A stretch of DNA of 64,000 nt from DATDIC01 sp963764525 (GCA_963764525.1 CAVXTC010000022.1:77754-141753); one strand, 5' to 3'; numbered from the stretch's first letter, positions 45,336-54,381 are shown. The notes: generated from the sequence alone by a model not told the origin. Numbers and translations: made by a program.

Positions 45336-45470
45336 GGGTCGTGCGACTGCGCACCCCCAAAAAGCCGGTGTCGTACAGACCGCGCAAGCTCCAAAACCCC
45401 GCATCGTACGACCGGAGACCCGCCTGGACCACCAATCGCACGACCGCAGACCCGCCGAAATCGCCAATGG
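45336..45470. repeat. Degenerate tandem repeat, about four units of 32-33 bp
   Basis: A TCGTACGAC-like palindrome recurs as TCGTGCGAC (core at 45341), TCGTACAGAC (45373), TCGTACGACC (45406) and TCGCACGACC (45438). Spacings are 32, 33 and 32 bp. Units 3 and 4 also share RAGACCCGCC and CCAA. A fifth, weaker copy may follow. It lies in the 457-bp gap between the Phd antitoxin and bamD, which shows no other gene. Its function is unknown. Confidence 0.65.
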
Positions 45471-45597
45471 ATATGTCTCGATTCCCGTCCGCAAGCCGCG
45501 CTGGACGCGTTCAACGCCGTAAAACCGGGCCGGCCAAACCAAAGCCCCATCCACAAGGCTTCCACCGCCCGCGAACCGCTTGGTATAACGCCGACCC

Positions 45598-46464
45598 ATG
45601 GAGCCAGATTCGCTGATCGGGCGCGCCCGCGCCATTCCCCGCCTCGCCGTGTTTGCGCTGGTGCTGCCCCTGCTGCTCGGCGCTTGCGGCGGCTCCGGCA
45701 AGAAGCAGGCGGCCGTCGATACTCCGTCCGCGCCGGTGGAGACGCTGTACAACAACGGTCTCGATGCTTTGAATACCCAGCGTTACCAAAGCGCCGAGGA
45801 CCAGTTCAACCTGGTGGAACAGGACTATCCGTATTCCGCCTGGGCAGCAAAATCCCAGCTCATGCAAGGCTACGCGCAATACCTGCAAAACCATTACACG
45901 CAAGCCGTCGGCACGCTTGACCGCTATATCCAGCTTCATCCGACCAGTACAGATACCGGCTATGCCTATTACCTGCGCGCACTCTGCTTCTACGAGCAGA
46001 TCGAGGACGTGCAGCGCGACCAGCGCACCACCCTGGATGCCATGACAGCCCTGCAGCAGGTCGTGGACCGTTACCCCGACACCGCCTACGCCCGGGACGC
46101 CCGGCTGAAGATCGACCTCGCCCGCGACCATCTGGCCGGCCACGAGATGTCGATCGGCGTCTGGTACGAAAACCAGCACCTCTATGAAGCCGCGATCGGC
46201 CGTTTTCAGCGCGTCGTCGCCGATTTCCAGACCACCAATCACGTGCCGGAGGCGTTGTATCGGATGGTCGAGGTCTATCTGCGCCTCGGCATGCGCGAAC
46301 CGGCGATGCGGACCGCTGCCGTGCTCGGCTACAACTATCCCGGCAATCCCTGGTATGCCGATGCCTACAGCGCACTTTACGACGTCGGATTGATCAAGGG
46401 CCTGCCGCCGCCGACCGGATCGGGCCATGGACTGATCTCGCGGGCCTGGAACTTCGTTTTCTGA
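45598..46464 (+). CDS. bamD: Outer membrane assembly lipoprotein BamD
   Basis: A 288-residue lipoprotein. The signal peptide ends in lipobox LLGAC with Cys30 as the lipidated residue. The mature protein has five TPR units (YNNGLDALNTQRYQSAEDQF, AQYLQNHYTQAVGTLDRYI, and so on), as in BamD/YfiO. It is part of the BAM complex that inserts beta-barrel proteins in the outer membrane. It precedes recN by 13 bp and ligA follows, the conserved alphaproteobacterial order; lpxC, usually upstream, is replaced here by the toxin-antitoxin block. Confidence 0.92.
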   Translation: MEPDSLIGRARAIPRLAVFALVLPLLLGACGGSGKKQAAVDTPSAPVETLYNNGLDALNTQRYQSAEDQFNLVEQDYPYSAWAAKSQLMQGYAQYLQNHYTQAVGTLDRYIQLHPTSTDTGYAYYLRALCFYEQIEDVQRDQRTTLDAMTALQQVVDRYPDTAYARDARLKIDLARDHLAGHEMSIGVWYENQHLYEAAIGRFQRVVADFQTTNHVPEALYRMVEVYLRLGMREPAMRTAAVLGYNYPGNPWYADAYSALYDVGLIKGLPPPTGSGHGLISRAWNFVF

Positions 46465-46477
46465 GCCGGCGCGCGGC

Positions 46478-48170
46478 ATGCTGACCGCGCTGTCGATCCG
46501 TGACGTGGTGCTGATCGAGCGCCTGGAGCTCGGCTTCGGCCCCGGGCTCACGGTGCTGACCGGGGAAACCGGCGCCGGCAAGTCGATCCTGCTGGACAGT
46601 CTCGGTCTGGCCCTCGGCGGGCGCGCCGAAGCCGGATTGGTGCGCGCCGGCGCCGAACAGGCCAGCGTCGCCGCCTGCTTCGCTCCGCCCGCCCAGCACC
46701 CGGCGACCGCCCTTTTGGCCGAACAAGGCATCGCCGGCGAGGATGAGATCGTGCTGCGAAGGGTGGTCGGACGGGACGGGCGCTCGCGCGGCTTCGTCAA
46801 CGACCAGCCCGTCAGCGTCGCGCTGCTGCGCCGCGCCGGCGCGTTGCTGGTCGAAGTGCAGGGCCAGCACGAGCAGATGGGCCTGGCGGACCCCGCCAGC
46901 CATGCCGGGTTGCTGGACGCGTTCGGCGTGCCGGTGCCGCTGCGCCAGGCCGTCGGCGCCACATGGCGGGACTGGCGCGAGGCCCAATCCGCTCTGACCG
47001 CGGCGCGCCAGGCCATCGCGACGGCCCAACGCGATGAGGACTGGCTGCGTCACGCGGTCGATGAGCTCGCAAAGCTCGCCCCCGCCGAGGGCGAGGAAGA
47101 CCGCCTCGCCGCCGACCGCCAGCGCCTGCAACAGGGCGAGCGGCGCGCCGAAGCCATCGCCGCCGCGTTGTCTGAATTGACCCCGCGCGACCGCCGAAGC
47201 TCCGGTCCCGGCGCGGCGTTGCGGGCCGCCTCCCGCGCATTGCAACGGCTGATCCCGGCCGGCCAGCCGGACGCTCCCTCTGCCGCGGCACCGGCCCTGG
47301 CCGCGCTGGAACGCGCCGAGGAAGCGCTGGCCGAAGCGGAAACCCTGCTGACCCGATTGGGCGCCGAGGCGGACGACGATCCTCGCCTGCTGGAACAGGC
47401 TGAGGAGCGGCTGTTCGCCCTGCGCGCCGCCGCCCGCAAGCACCAGGTCGCGGTTGCCGAACTGCCCGGCCTGCTGGATCAGCTCAGCACGCGGCTGGCG
47501 GCCTTGCAGATCGGGGCCGCGGAACTGGTGACTCTGGAGCAGTCGGCCGGGGCGGCCCGGCGGGCTTACGCCGATGCCGCCGCGGCCCTGTCGGCGGCTC
47601 GTCGCACTGCGGCCGGCCGGCTGGATCGCGCGGTAGGCAAGGAATTGCCACCGCTGCGGCTCGAGAAAGCGCGCTTCCAGGCCGAGGTGACCGCCGTTGA
47701 CGAGCGCGAGTGGGGCGCCGGCGGGGCCGATGCGGTGCGCTTCCTGATCGCCACCAATCCCGGGCAGGAGTTGGGGCCGCTGGCGCGCATCGCCTCGGGC
47801 GGCGAGCTGTCGCGGTTGATGCTGGCGCTGAAAGTGGTGCTGGCGGCGGGTTCTCCGGTTCCCACGCTGGTGTTCGACGAGGTGGATTCCGGCATCGGCG
47901 GCGCGACGGCGGCGGCGGTCGGGGAGCGGCTGGCCCGGGTCGCCGAGCGGCTGCAGGTGCTGGTAGTCACTCATAGTCCGCAAGTCGCGGCGCGCGGGGC
48001 GGCGCATCTGCTGGTGGCGAAGGCGGCGGCCCGCGGTCGCGCGGCAACGCTGGTTGATCTGCTCGATTCGCCGGCCCGGCGGGAGGAAATCGCCCGTATG
48101 CTGGCCGGAGAAATCGATCACCGAAGCCGCGCGCGCCGCGGCCGATGAGCTGCTGGGGCAGCCGGCGTGA
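46478..48170 (+). CDS. recN: DNA repair protein RecN (frame break near the C-terminus)
   Basis: An SMC-like ATPase. Walker A is TGETGAGKSILLDSL (near residue 30). A long coiled coil follows (AERDEDWLRHAVDEL-like to AAARKHQVAVAEL). Then come the signature RIASGGELSRLMLALK and Walker B TLVFDEVDSGIGG with VTHSPQVAA. One extra A near 48113 truncates the frame. Removing it gives a normal end (ITEAARAAADELLGQPA) with the stop at 48168-48170, about 563 residues. RecN helps double-strand break repair with RecA. The break is probably a sequence error. Confidence 0.93.
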
Positions 48171-48200
48171 TTGGAAATCTGGGTTTGTGTGACGACCCCT

Positions 48201-48239
48201 CCTCCTGCCTTGGTCCGCTTCGCAACCCAAGGCAGGAGG
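48201..48239 (+). terminator. Hairpin between recN and ligA
   Basis: CCTCCTGCCTTGG and CCAAGGCAGGAGG form a perfect 13-bp stem with a 13-base loop, 30 bp after the corrected recN stop and 20 bp before the ligA ATG. The preceding 13 bases, TGACGACCCCTCC (48190-48202), recur exactly in the emrA-emrB gap, where they also precede a hairpin. It may attenuate read-through, or be a copy of a dispersed element. Confidence 0.55.
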
Positions 48240-48259
48240 GGAAGGGGCCGGCCGGTGTT

Positions 48260-50332
48260 ATGACCCGCCCCATCGATCAGCTCACGGAAACCGAAGCCGC
48301 CGCCGAACTGGCCGATCTGGCGGCCGAGATCGCCCGCCATGACCGCGCCTACCACCAGCTCGATGCGCCGGAGATCAGCGACGCCGATTACGACGCGTTG
48401 CGCCGGCGCAATGCCGCGATCGAGGCGCGATTTCCGGCGCTGGTCCGGGCCGATTCGCCATCGAACCGGGTGGGCGGCGCGCCCGAGGGCGGGTTCGCCA
48501 AACTGCGCCACCGCGTGCCGATGCTGTCGCTCGACAACGCCTTCGATGCCGCTGAATTCGCCGAATTCGGCACCCGCGCGCGGCGCTTCCTGGGCTTGGC
48601 CGCCGGCGCCCCTCTGGCCCTGGTCGGCGAGCCGAAGATCGACGGCCTGTCGATCAACCTGACCTACCGGAACGGTCGCTTTACACGTGGCGCCACGCGC
48701 GGGGACGGCACCGAGGGTGAGGATGTCACCGCCAATCTGCGCACTCTGCCGTCCATCCCGGCAAAGCTGAAGGGTCACGCCCCGGAGCTGATCGAGGTCC
48801 GCGGCGAGGTGTTCATGACCAAGGCCGACTTCCTGGCATTGAACGAGGCGCAGGCGGCGGCCGGCCAGCGCCTGCTGGCAAATCCGCGCAACGGGGCGGC
48901 CGGCAGCCTGCGGCAACTTGACGTGTCGATCACTGCTGGCCGCAAGCTGTCGCTGTTCGCCTACGCGATGGGCGACGCCAGCGAAACCGTGGCCGCAACG
49001 CATTGGGAGTATCTGGACCGCCTGCGCGAATGGGGCTTCTCGGTCAATCCGCTATCCCGCCGGCTGGCCGATGAGACCGAGGCCGCGGCGTTCCAGGCCG
49101 AGATGGGCGCCGCCCGGGCTGGGCTGGGCTACGACATCGACGGGGTGGCGTACAAGATCGACGATCTGGCTTTGCAGCGCCGGCTGGGATTCGTCGGCCG
49201 CGCGCCGCGCTGGGCCACCGCCTGGAAATTCCCCGCCGAGCAGGCCACCACGGTGCTGACGGACATCCGCATCCAGGTCGGCCGCACCGGCTCGCTGACC
49301 CCGGTGGCTGCCTTGCAGCCGGTGAACGTCGGCGGCGTGCTGGTGCAGCGGGCGACCTTGCACAACGAAGACGAGATCGCCCGGAAAGACATCCGCATCG
49401 GCGACACCGTGGTGATCCAGCGGGCCGGCGACGTGATCCCGCAGGTGTTGTCCGTGGTGCTGGAGCGGCGACCTGCCGGGTCAGTTGCGTTCGTCTTCCC
49501 CGAGCAGTGCCCGGTTTGCGGCAGCCACGCGGTGCGGGCGCCCGGCGAGGCGGTGCGGCGGTGCACCGGCGGCCTGATCTGCCCAGCGCAGCGGGTGGAG
49601 CGGCTGATCCATTTCGTGTCCCGCCCGGCATTCGATATCGACGGCCTCGGCGAGAAGACGATTGCCGAGTTCTACGCGGAGGGCTGGCTGAATGGCCCGG
49701 CCGACCTGTTTCGTCTGCCGGCGCGGGAGAAGGAAATCGCCGCACGTGAGGGCTGGGGCGAGGTGTCGGCACGCAACCTGGTGCGGGCGATCGAGGCGCG
49801 GCGGCGCATCCCGCTGGCGCGCTTCATCTACGCGCTGGGGATTCGCCGGATCGGGGAGCGGAACGCGCAGTTGCTGGCCCGGCATTATGGGGGATTTGCC
49901 GAATGGCGGACGCAGATGCTGGCCGCCGTCGAGGCGGGTTCCGAGGCGCGCCAGGCACTGGGCAGCATCCTCGGCATCGGCCCGGCAATCGCCGCGGAAC
50001 TGGCGGATTTCTTCGCCGAGCCGCGCAATCTGGCGCTGCTGGATGAGCTGGCAGCGGAACTGACCATCGAGGACGTGGCCTCGGAGCGGGCGGTTCGCAG
50101 CGAACTGGCCGGCAAGACCGTGGTGTTCACCGGCACCCTGGAAACGATGTCACGCCCGGAGGCAAAGGCCCGTGCCGAGGCGCTGGGCGCCAAGGTGACC
50201 GACAGCGTGTCGAAAAAGACGGATTTCGTGGTGGTCGGCGCCGATGCCGGCTCCAAGGCACGCAAAGCGGCCGAACTCGGCGTGCGCACCCTGACCGAGC
50301 AGGAGTGGCGAGCTCTGGCCGGGATGGGATGA
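48260..50332 (+). CDS. ligA: NAD-dependent DNA ligase LigA
   Basis: 690 residues. The Ia domain (HDRAYHQLDAPEISDADYDAL) is followed by the adenylation site LVGEPKIDGLS with catalytic K126. Then come the OB fold (VGRTGSLTPVAALQPV), a four-Cys zinc finger (CPVCG...RCTGGLICPAQ), HhH motifs (ISRIGERNAQL-type RRIGERNAQLL, LGSILGIGP) and a C-terminal BRCT domain (LAGKTVVFTGTLETMSR). It joins Okazaki fragments. The ATG at 48260 (MTRPIDQLTE) is preferred; the longer frame from 48167 would run through the hairpin. Confidence 0.95.
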   Translation: MTRPIDQLTETEAAAELADLAAEIARHDRAYHQLDAPEISDADYDALRRRNAAIEARFPALVRADSPSNRVGGAPEGGFAKLRHRVPMLSLDNAFDAAEFAEFGTRARRFLGLAAGAPLALVGEPKIDGLSINLTYRNGRFTRGATRGDGTEGEDVTANLRTLPSIPAKLKGHAPELIEVRGEVFMTKADFLALNEAQAAAGQRLLANPRNGAAGSLRQLDVSITAGRKLSLFAYAMGDASETVAATHWEYLDRLREWGFSVNPLSRRLADETEAAAFQAEMGAARAGLGYDIDGVAYKIDDLALQRRLGFVGRAPRWATAWKFPAEQATTVLTDIRIQVGRTGSLTPVAALQPVNVGGVLVQRATLHNEDEIARKDIRIGDTVVIQRAGDVIPQVLSVVLERRPAGSVAFVFPEQCPVCGSHAVRAPGEAVRRCTGGLICPAQRVERLIHFVSRPAFDIDGLGEKTIAEFYAEGWLNGPADLFRLPAREKEIAAREGWGEVSARNLVRAIEARRRIPLARFIYALGIRRIGERNAQLLARHYGGFAEWRTQMLAAVEAGSEARQALGSILGIGPAIAAELADFFAEPRNLALLDELAAELTIEDVASERAVRSELAGKTVVFTGTLETMSRPEAKARAEALGAKVTDSVSKKTDFVVVGADAGSKARKAAELGVRTLTEQEWRALAGMG

Positions 50333-50495
50333 ACGATGGGCGGCCGAGGCGAACCTCGCCCAGGTTGACGAACCCAGCGCCCAGCGCCCGCCGCAGGCGA
50401 TCCGATATGATCCTGACGCGCAAAGATCGCCCCCGGCGCTGCTGAGCGATGCGGCGGGTTGGCCGGAGCCACCGATCCTTGAGGAGCGGCGTCGG

Positions 50496-50732
50496 TTGGC
50501 CCGGCGAATCACCGGAATGCTGCTGGCGGCCGGAACGGCGGAGCTGGCCGGGGAGTGGCGGGCGCTCGGGGCGGCGGCAGGGGTGATCGAGGGGGTCGGG
50601 TCGCGCCAGGTGGTGGAGTGCAGCCTGGTGCGCGCCCGGTTCAAGGAGCTGCTGGACGTGGTGGCGCTGGGCGCCGAGGTGGTGATCACGCGGCACGGGC
50701 GGCGGGTCGGGCGGGTGGTGAGGGCGGGATAG
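50496..50732 (+). CDS. Possible antitoxin-like (Phd/prevent-host-death type) protein
   Basis: 78 codons or slightly more. The C-terminal half, VECSLVRARFKELLDVVALG followed by EVVITRHGRRVGRVV, resembles the DNA-binding N-terminal fold of Phd/YefM antitoxins. Here it follows an unrelated 40-residue Ala/Gly-rich head, and no toxin gene follows. The start is uncertain, as the open frame has no clear ribosome binding site. It ends right before the GTAC repeat cluster. It may be a remnant or a solitary antitoxin. Confidence 0.4.
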   Translation: MARRITGMLLAAGTAELAGEWRALGAAAGVIEGVGSRQVVECSLVRARFKELLDVVALGAEVVITRHGRRVGRVVRAG

Positions 50733-50737
50733 GGGGG

Positions 50738-50862
50738 TTTGTACAAAGTGGTGGTCCGGGGGGCGGTTCTCGGGGCGGCGGTTCGTACAAAGCGGAGGAA
50801 TTGGGGGCTGCGCGGAAGGGGGGAAACGTACAATCGCGGAGGGTACCGGGGGGATGTACGGT
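50738..50862. repeat. Cluster of GTAC-centred repeats
   Basis: TTTGTACAAAG (GTAC at 50741), TTCGTACAAAG (50785) and AACGTACAATC (50828) are spaced 44 and 43 bp apart. Two further GTAC sites follow at 50843 and 50856. The first two are extended palindromes. The intervening DNA is extremely G-rich on this strand. It lies between an antitoxin-like gene and the IS256 remnant. The layout recalls the 33-bp TCGTACGA repeat beside the other antitoxin. Function is unknown. Confidence 0.55.
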
Positions 50863-50994
50863 TTGGTCGGCCATCACGGGATCGTCGGCGTACCCCGCCT
50901 GCTCACCGGCGGCATTGTTGCGGATGACCTGAATGGCGTGATTGATTGCCGTCTCCGGGAGTGTCCGATTGTCTCTGTAAGCACTGCTGTGGCC

Positions 50995-51042
50995 CCGTTT
51001 CGGTCCGCTCAGTCGGCCAGCCGACTGAGCGGACCGAAACGG
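50995..51042. repeat. 22-bp perfect hairpin at the 3' end of the IS256 transposase
   Basis: CCGTTTCGGTCCGCTCAGTCGG (50995-51016), spacer CCAG, and its exact reverse complement (51021-51042). It covers the stop codon of the transposase remnant on the minus strand. Such a long perfect hairpin could be a terminator protecting against read-through or an end-joining scar of the element. Confidence 0.75.
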
Positions 51043-51507
51043 TCGCCAAACAGGATAGCAAACTGTCCCATCGCCGCCGTCCAGGCAACCGGCCGGCGCC
51101 AGCGCACACCGGCGTTCCTCATTGCCAGGAACAGCAGCTTCAAGGCCGCGTCGTCGTTCGGGAAACTGCCGCGGGTCTTGATGATTTTGCGCAGGCTCCG
51201 GTGCAGACTTTCCACCGCATTCGTCGTGTAGATCATGTTCCGGATCTCCGGCGGAAATGCGAACAGCGGAACCACCTGGTCCCACGCCCGCCGCCACGTT
51301 GCGGCGATCGTCGGATAGCGTTTGGCCCATTTGGTTTCAAACGTATCAAGACGCTCCGATGCCGTCTCCGCCGTGCCCGGCGCCGCACAGCGCTTCGGTG
51401 TCCAGTTCCATCAACCGCTAGGCGGCAAAGCCAATCATCTCGCGCAGGAATGTCGTGTCGGAGCCCTTCTCCAGCAGCTCGCGAAGGGCGATCTTGTCGT
51501 CGGTCAT
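51009..51507 (-). pseudogene. IS256-family (mutator) transposase with internal deletion
   Basis: The N-terminus MTDDKIALRELLEKGSDTTF and FLREMIGFAA is followed by a stop, then MELDTEALCGAG. The sequence jumps directly to the C-terminal part: RLDTFETKWAKRYPTI, then VVPLFAFPPEIRNMIYTTNAVESLHRSLRKI (a marker of the family, positions 51180-51275) and RWRRPVAWTAAMGQFAILFGDRF. About 200 residues with the DDE catalytic core are missing. The element cannot transpose by itself. Confidence 0.8.
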
Positions 51508-51576
51508 TGCGGTGTCCTTGGGACAGAGTTGCGAGTCGCAACCCAATTCTACCCAGCTTCACCGCGGTGGCCGCCG

Positions 51577-51642
51577 CTGTGGATAAGTGGCCGGCCTACG
51601 TCAAACTCTTGACGGTTGCTCTGCAAGGCCACTTGTCCACAG
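51577..51642. repeat. 16-bp imperfect inverted repeat upstream of the IS256 remnant
   Basis: CTGTGGATAAGTGGCC (51577-51592) and GGCCACTTGTCCACAG (51627-51642) match in 15 of 16 positions when reverse-complemented. They flank 34 bp. The position just outside the transposase 5' end suggests an element terminus, possibly two abutting ends, though no target duplication was identified. Confidence 0.5.
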
Positions 51643-51687
51643 CTCCTACACCACTACCGGGGAGATGACCGCCTGTTGGAGGGTCAA

Positions 51688-52668
51688 ATGGCTAAAGCGG
51701 AAAATTCTGGGGGTAACGACGGCCTCAAGAAGTACGACGTCACAACGAATGGCATCTCCTTGCACGTAACGGAGCAAGGGGTAGGGCCAGCCGTGCTTTT
51801 CTGCCACGGGTTTCCGGATACTTCCTATACGTGGCGCCGGCAGATGAAAGCCATCGCGTCAGCCGGATACCGGGCAATCGCTCCAGACATGCGGGGCTAT
51901 GGACGGAGCTCAGCTCCGGCGGACGCAACTTTGTACACGCCGCTGCAAACCGCCGGCGACCTCGTTGGTCTGCTCGATGCGCTTAACATCTCCAGCGCGG
52001 TCCTCGTGGGCCATGACTGGGGCGCAACTCATGCCTGGAACGCTGCGTTGATGCGTCCCGATCGGTTTACGGCGGTGTTCTGCCTGAGTGTGCCTTACGT
52101 TCCGCGCGGGGATGTCAGCGTCTTCGAGAGAATGCGGAAGTCGGGCCATCAGGACGACTTCTACATGTTCGAACAGATCCGACCGGATGCCGATCAAATT
52201 TGGGCCGACGCCGCGGTCACCATTCCAGGGGTTCTGTATTGGGCATCGGGCTCTGCTCCAGCGGATACGCGGTGGAGTCCGATGGATCCGGCGCGAAGCC
52301 TGCATCGTCCGGCGCCTGAGCCGATGCCGTCATGGGCGGAGCCGGATTACGTCAGCCATAACGTCGCGGAATTCCAGCGCATCGGCTTTCACGGCGGCCT
52401 GAACTATTATCGCGCCGCCGAACCGTATTTCCATCTGTCCGCTGCTTTCAAAGGCGCGAAGATTTCCCAACCTTCCTTTTTCATTTGGGGGAAAGCGGAT
52501 GGCTTGAAAGAGCTCTATCCAGTGACCGTGGACCAAATGCGCGCCGGCCTTCCCGGTCTCGTTGGGGGGCTCGAACTCCACGATGTGGGCCACTGGGTGC
52601 AACACGAAGCCTCTGCCGAGGTCAGTGACCAGCTCGTGAAGTTCCTCCGCGCTGTAAGCCCCGCCTAG
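51688..52668 (+). CDS. Alpha/beta hydrolase, epoxide hydrolase-like (1)
   Basis: 326 residues. The motifs are HGFPDTSYTWR (oxyanion HGxP), DMRGYGRSSAPAD, nucleophile GHDWGATHAWN (Asp) and a late HDVGHWVQHE (catalytic His). The Asp nucleophile and lid Tyr residues point to an epoxide hydrolase rather than an esterase. TTGGAGGG lies before the ATG at 51688. GC content is lower than in the neighbours and it begins 45 bp beyond an inverted repeat, so horizontal acquisition with the IS is possible. Confidence 0.88.
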   Translation: MAKAENSGGNDGLKKYDVTTNGISLHVTEQGVGPAVLFCHGFPDTSYTWRRQMKAIASAGYRAIAPDMRGYGRSSAPADATLYTPLQTAGDLVGLLDALNISSAVLVGHDWGATHAWNAALMRPDRFTAVFCLSVPYVPRGDVSVFERMRKSGHQDDFYMFEQIRPDADQIWADAAVTIPGVLYWASGSAPADTRWSPMDPARSLHRPAPEPMPSWAEPDYVSHNVAEFQRIGFHGGLNYYRAAEPYFHLSAAFKGAKISQPSFFIWGKADGLKELYPVTVDQMRAGLPGLVGGLELHDVGHWVQHEASAEVSDQLVKFLRAVSPA

Positions 52669-52685
52669 CTGGCACTGCACCCTTT

Positions 52686-52715
52686 ATCGCCATCGCCATC
52701 GCCATCGCCATTGCC
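52686..52715. repeat. Hexanucleotide microsatellite (ATCGCC)5
   Basis: Four ATCGCC units in a row followed by ATTGCC, located between the two epoxide hydrolase-like genes, 18 bp after the first stop. Outside coding sequence, so length may vary by slippage. Confidence 0.85.
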
Positions 52716-52813
52716 GCGACAATTCGGCCGCGACATAAGCCCGAGCGAGGTCGCCGCCGCCCAAGTGCCCGTCGTTCCGGGGTCCGACGATTTGCTCACA
52801 TGGAGTATCGACG

Positions 52814-53824
52814 ATGAGGCTAACTGCCCGCACTGTTCGCTCGCCCCGCCACGCAACGCGCTACTGGGAGGCCGGGCCGATCGACGGGCCGTTGATGATC
52901 TTCCTCCACGGCTGGCCCGGGATCGGGCTGATGTGGCGCGCGCAGATCGAGGCCTTTGCGTCCGAAGGCTGGCGCTGCGTCGCACCAGACATGCGCGGCT
53001 ACGGCGGCTCATCGGCACCGACCGCCTCCGGAGCCTATGCCCTAAACGAGATCGTTGACGACATGGTCGAGCTTCACGCCCATTTAGGGGCGCGCCCGGC
53101 AATCTGGGTCGGCCACGACTGGGGAAGCCCGGTTGCCGGGGCGCTGGCCGCGCAACACGGAGCGCGCAGTCGCGGCGTGGTGCTGATGTCAGTCCCTTAC
53201 TTTTCGGCGGGCTTCGCGTTGCCGAACCTTCTGCCCCTGATCGACCGTCAGCTCTACCCCGCCGAGCAATATCCGGACGGGCAGTGGGACTACTTCCGCT
53301 TCTACCAGACCGACTTCGACCAGACAGTCGCCGACTTCGAGGCGGACATCCCGGCAACCCTTGCGTCGATCTATCGGCGCGGGAACCCCGAGGGCGCGAG
53401 CCAGATAGCCCCGAGCGCCTCGGTCACGCTGAGGGGAGGCCGTTACGGCGCGGCGCATCGCGCCCCGGCGACGCCGCCAGACCTCACTCTCTGGCCGCCC
53501 GCCGACTTTGACGCCTTGGCCGAGGCGTTTCACGCGAGCGGTTTCCGCTCGGCCAACGCTTGGTACCTGAACGACACCGCCAACATCGCCTACGCCCATG
53601 CCGCGCCCGAGGGCGGCGGCTTACGCCAACCCGTGCTGTTCATCAACGGCGGCTGGGATCTGATCTGCGACGTCACCCGCAGCCGCCTCGGAGAGCCCAT
53701 GGGCTGCGCCTGCCGGGACCTTTCCGTGACGAACCTGGAGGCCGGCCACTGGCTGCCGCTCGAGCGCAAGACCGAAAGCGTCGAAGCCATTCGTTTGTGG
53801 CTTAAAACGAAAGGGCTGTGGTAG
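52814..53824 (+). CDS. Alpha/beta hydrolase, epoxide hydrolase-like (2)
   Basis: 336 residues. HGWPGIGLMWRAQ, PDMRGYGGSSAPT, nucleophile VGHDWGSPVAG (Asp) and LEAGHWLPLE (His) give the same catalytic plan as the upstream gene, but overall sequence is clearly diverged and the lid is longer. The two are adjacent paralogues in the same direction with a 145-bp gap. It may act on fluoroacetate-like or epoxide substrates; the sequence does not decide. Confidence 0.88.
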   Translation: MRLTARTVRSPRHATRYWEAGPIDGPLMIFLHGWPGIGLMWRAQIEAFASEGWRCVAPDMRGYGGSSAPTASGAYALNEIVDDMVELHAHLGARPAIWVGHDWGSPVAGALAAQHGARSRGVVLMSVPYFSAGFALPNLLPLIDRQLYPAEQYPDGQWDYFRFYQTDFDQTVADFEADIPATLASIYRRGNPEGASQIAPSASVTLRGGRYGAAHRAPATPPDLTLWPPADFDALAEAFHASGFRSANAWYLNDTANIAYAHAAPEGGGLRQPVLFINGGWDLICDVTRSRLGEPMGCACRDLSVTNLEAGHWLPLERKTESVEAIRLWLKTKGLW

Positions 53825-54381
53825 CCAAGCTTTCTGAAATAGATTTGTTTGCTTCTATCACCCCCACCCCACTTGGCCGTTTCCCGTCCGATTGGGTTCC
53901 GAGGTTGATGAGTTCCGTCAGCACACCATGCAGTCGGAGTTCGGCGTCTGGGTCTCCGCTTCCGTCCCAACGGCGTCCCTGGGTCTGCTGCCGATGTCCG
54001 CTTTGGTGCCGCAATGATTCAAAGCAAACCGGCTCCTTTCGGCCAACTCTAACCACGGAGCGAACCCCCCGAGTTGCGGCATCGACGCTTGAAGGCGGGC
54101 TACAGCCTGCATTGCGAGACACTTGATTGCGATTTGTCGATCCCGGGCCTGCTCGCCGATCTGTTCGGGACCAGGGCTTTCATGGCGCGGCACGCAGGAC
54201 GGGCAACATCCCCGGCCAAAGCCGCGGCGGCGCGCAATAACGGCGCCAAGGCGGACGCCCGCGCGGAAGCGGGAAAGTCGCAAGGCGCGGCTGCCCTCCT
54301 TCACCGGCGACGGGTCCGTTCTGCACCCGACGCATAGCCAGACTCCGGCCTCCCTCTGGCGTCCTGATCATAACGCTGCTT
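53825..54381. other. Gap of 557 bp without identifiable gene
   Basis: Open frames at 53918-54304 (minus) and 54074-54337 (plus) show no known motif. A short AAAARNNGAKADARAEAGKS stretch on plus is low-complexity. The left half has lower GC and resembles non-coding spacer; the emr operon promoter should lie near its right end (TCATAACGCTGCTTATGATG is close to palindromic around 54366-54385). Confidence 0.4.

Noticed and set aside
45336..45470. CRISPR array
   Set aside because: Units are about 33 bp with diverged copies and no unique spacers of constant length; a tandem repeat, not repeat-spacer alternation. No cas genes are present.
46394..49003. 869-codon open frame on the minus strand opposite recN and ligA
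   Set aside because: Antisense shadow typical of high-GC DNA; both plus-strand genes are unambiguous.
50686..51008. Continuation of the transposase frame beyond its stop (TLPETAINHAIQVIRNN)
   Set aside because: Looks partly protein-like, but follows the stop codon inside the hairpin and matches no family I recognise; not called.
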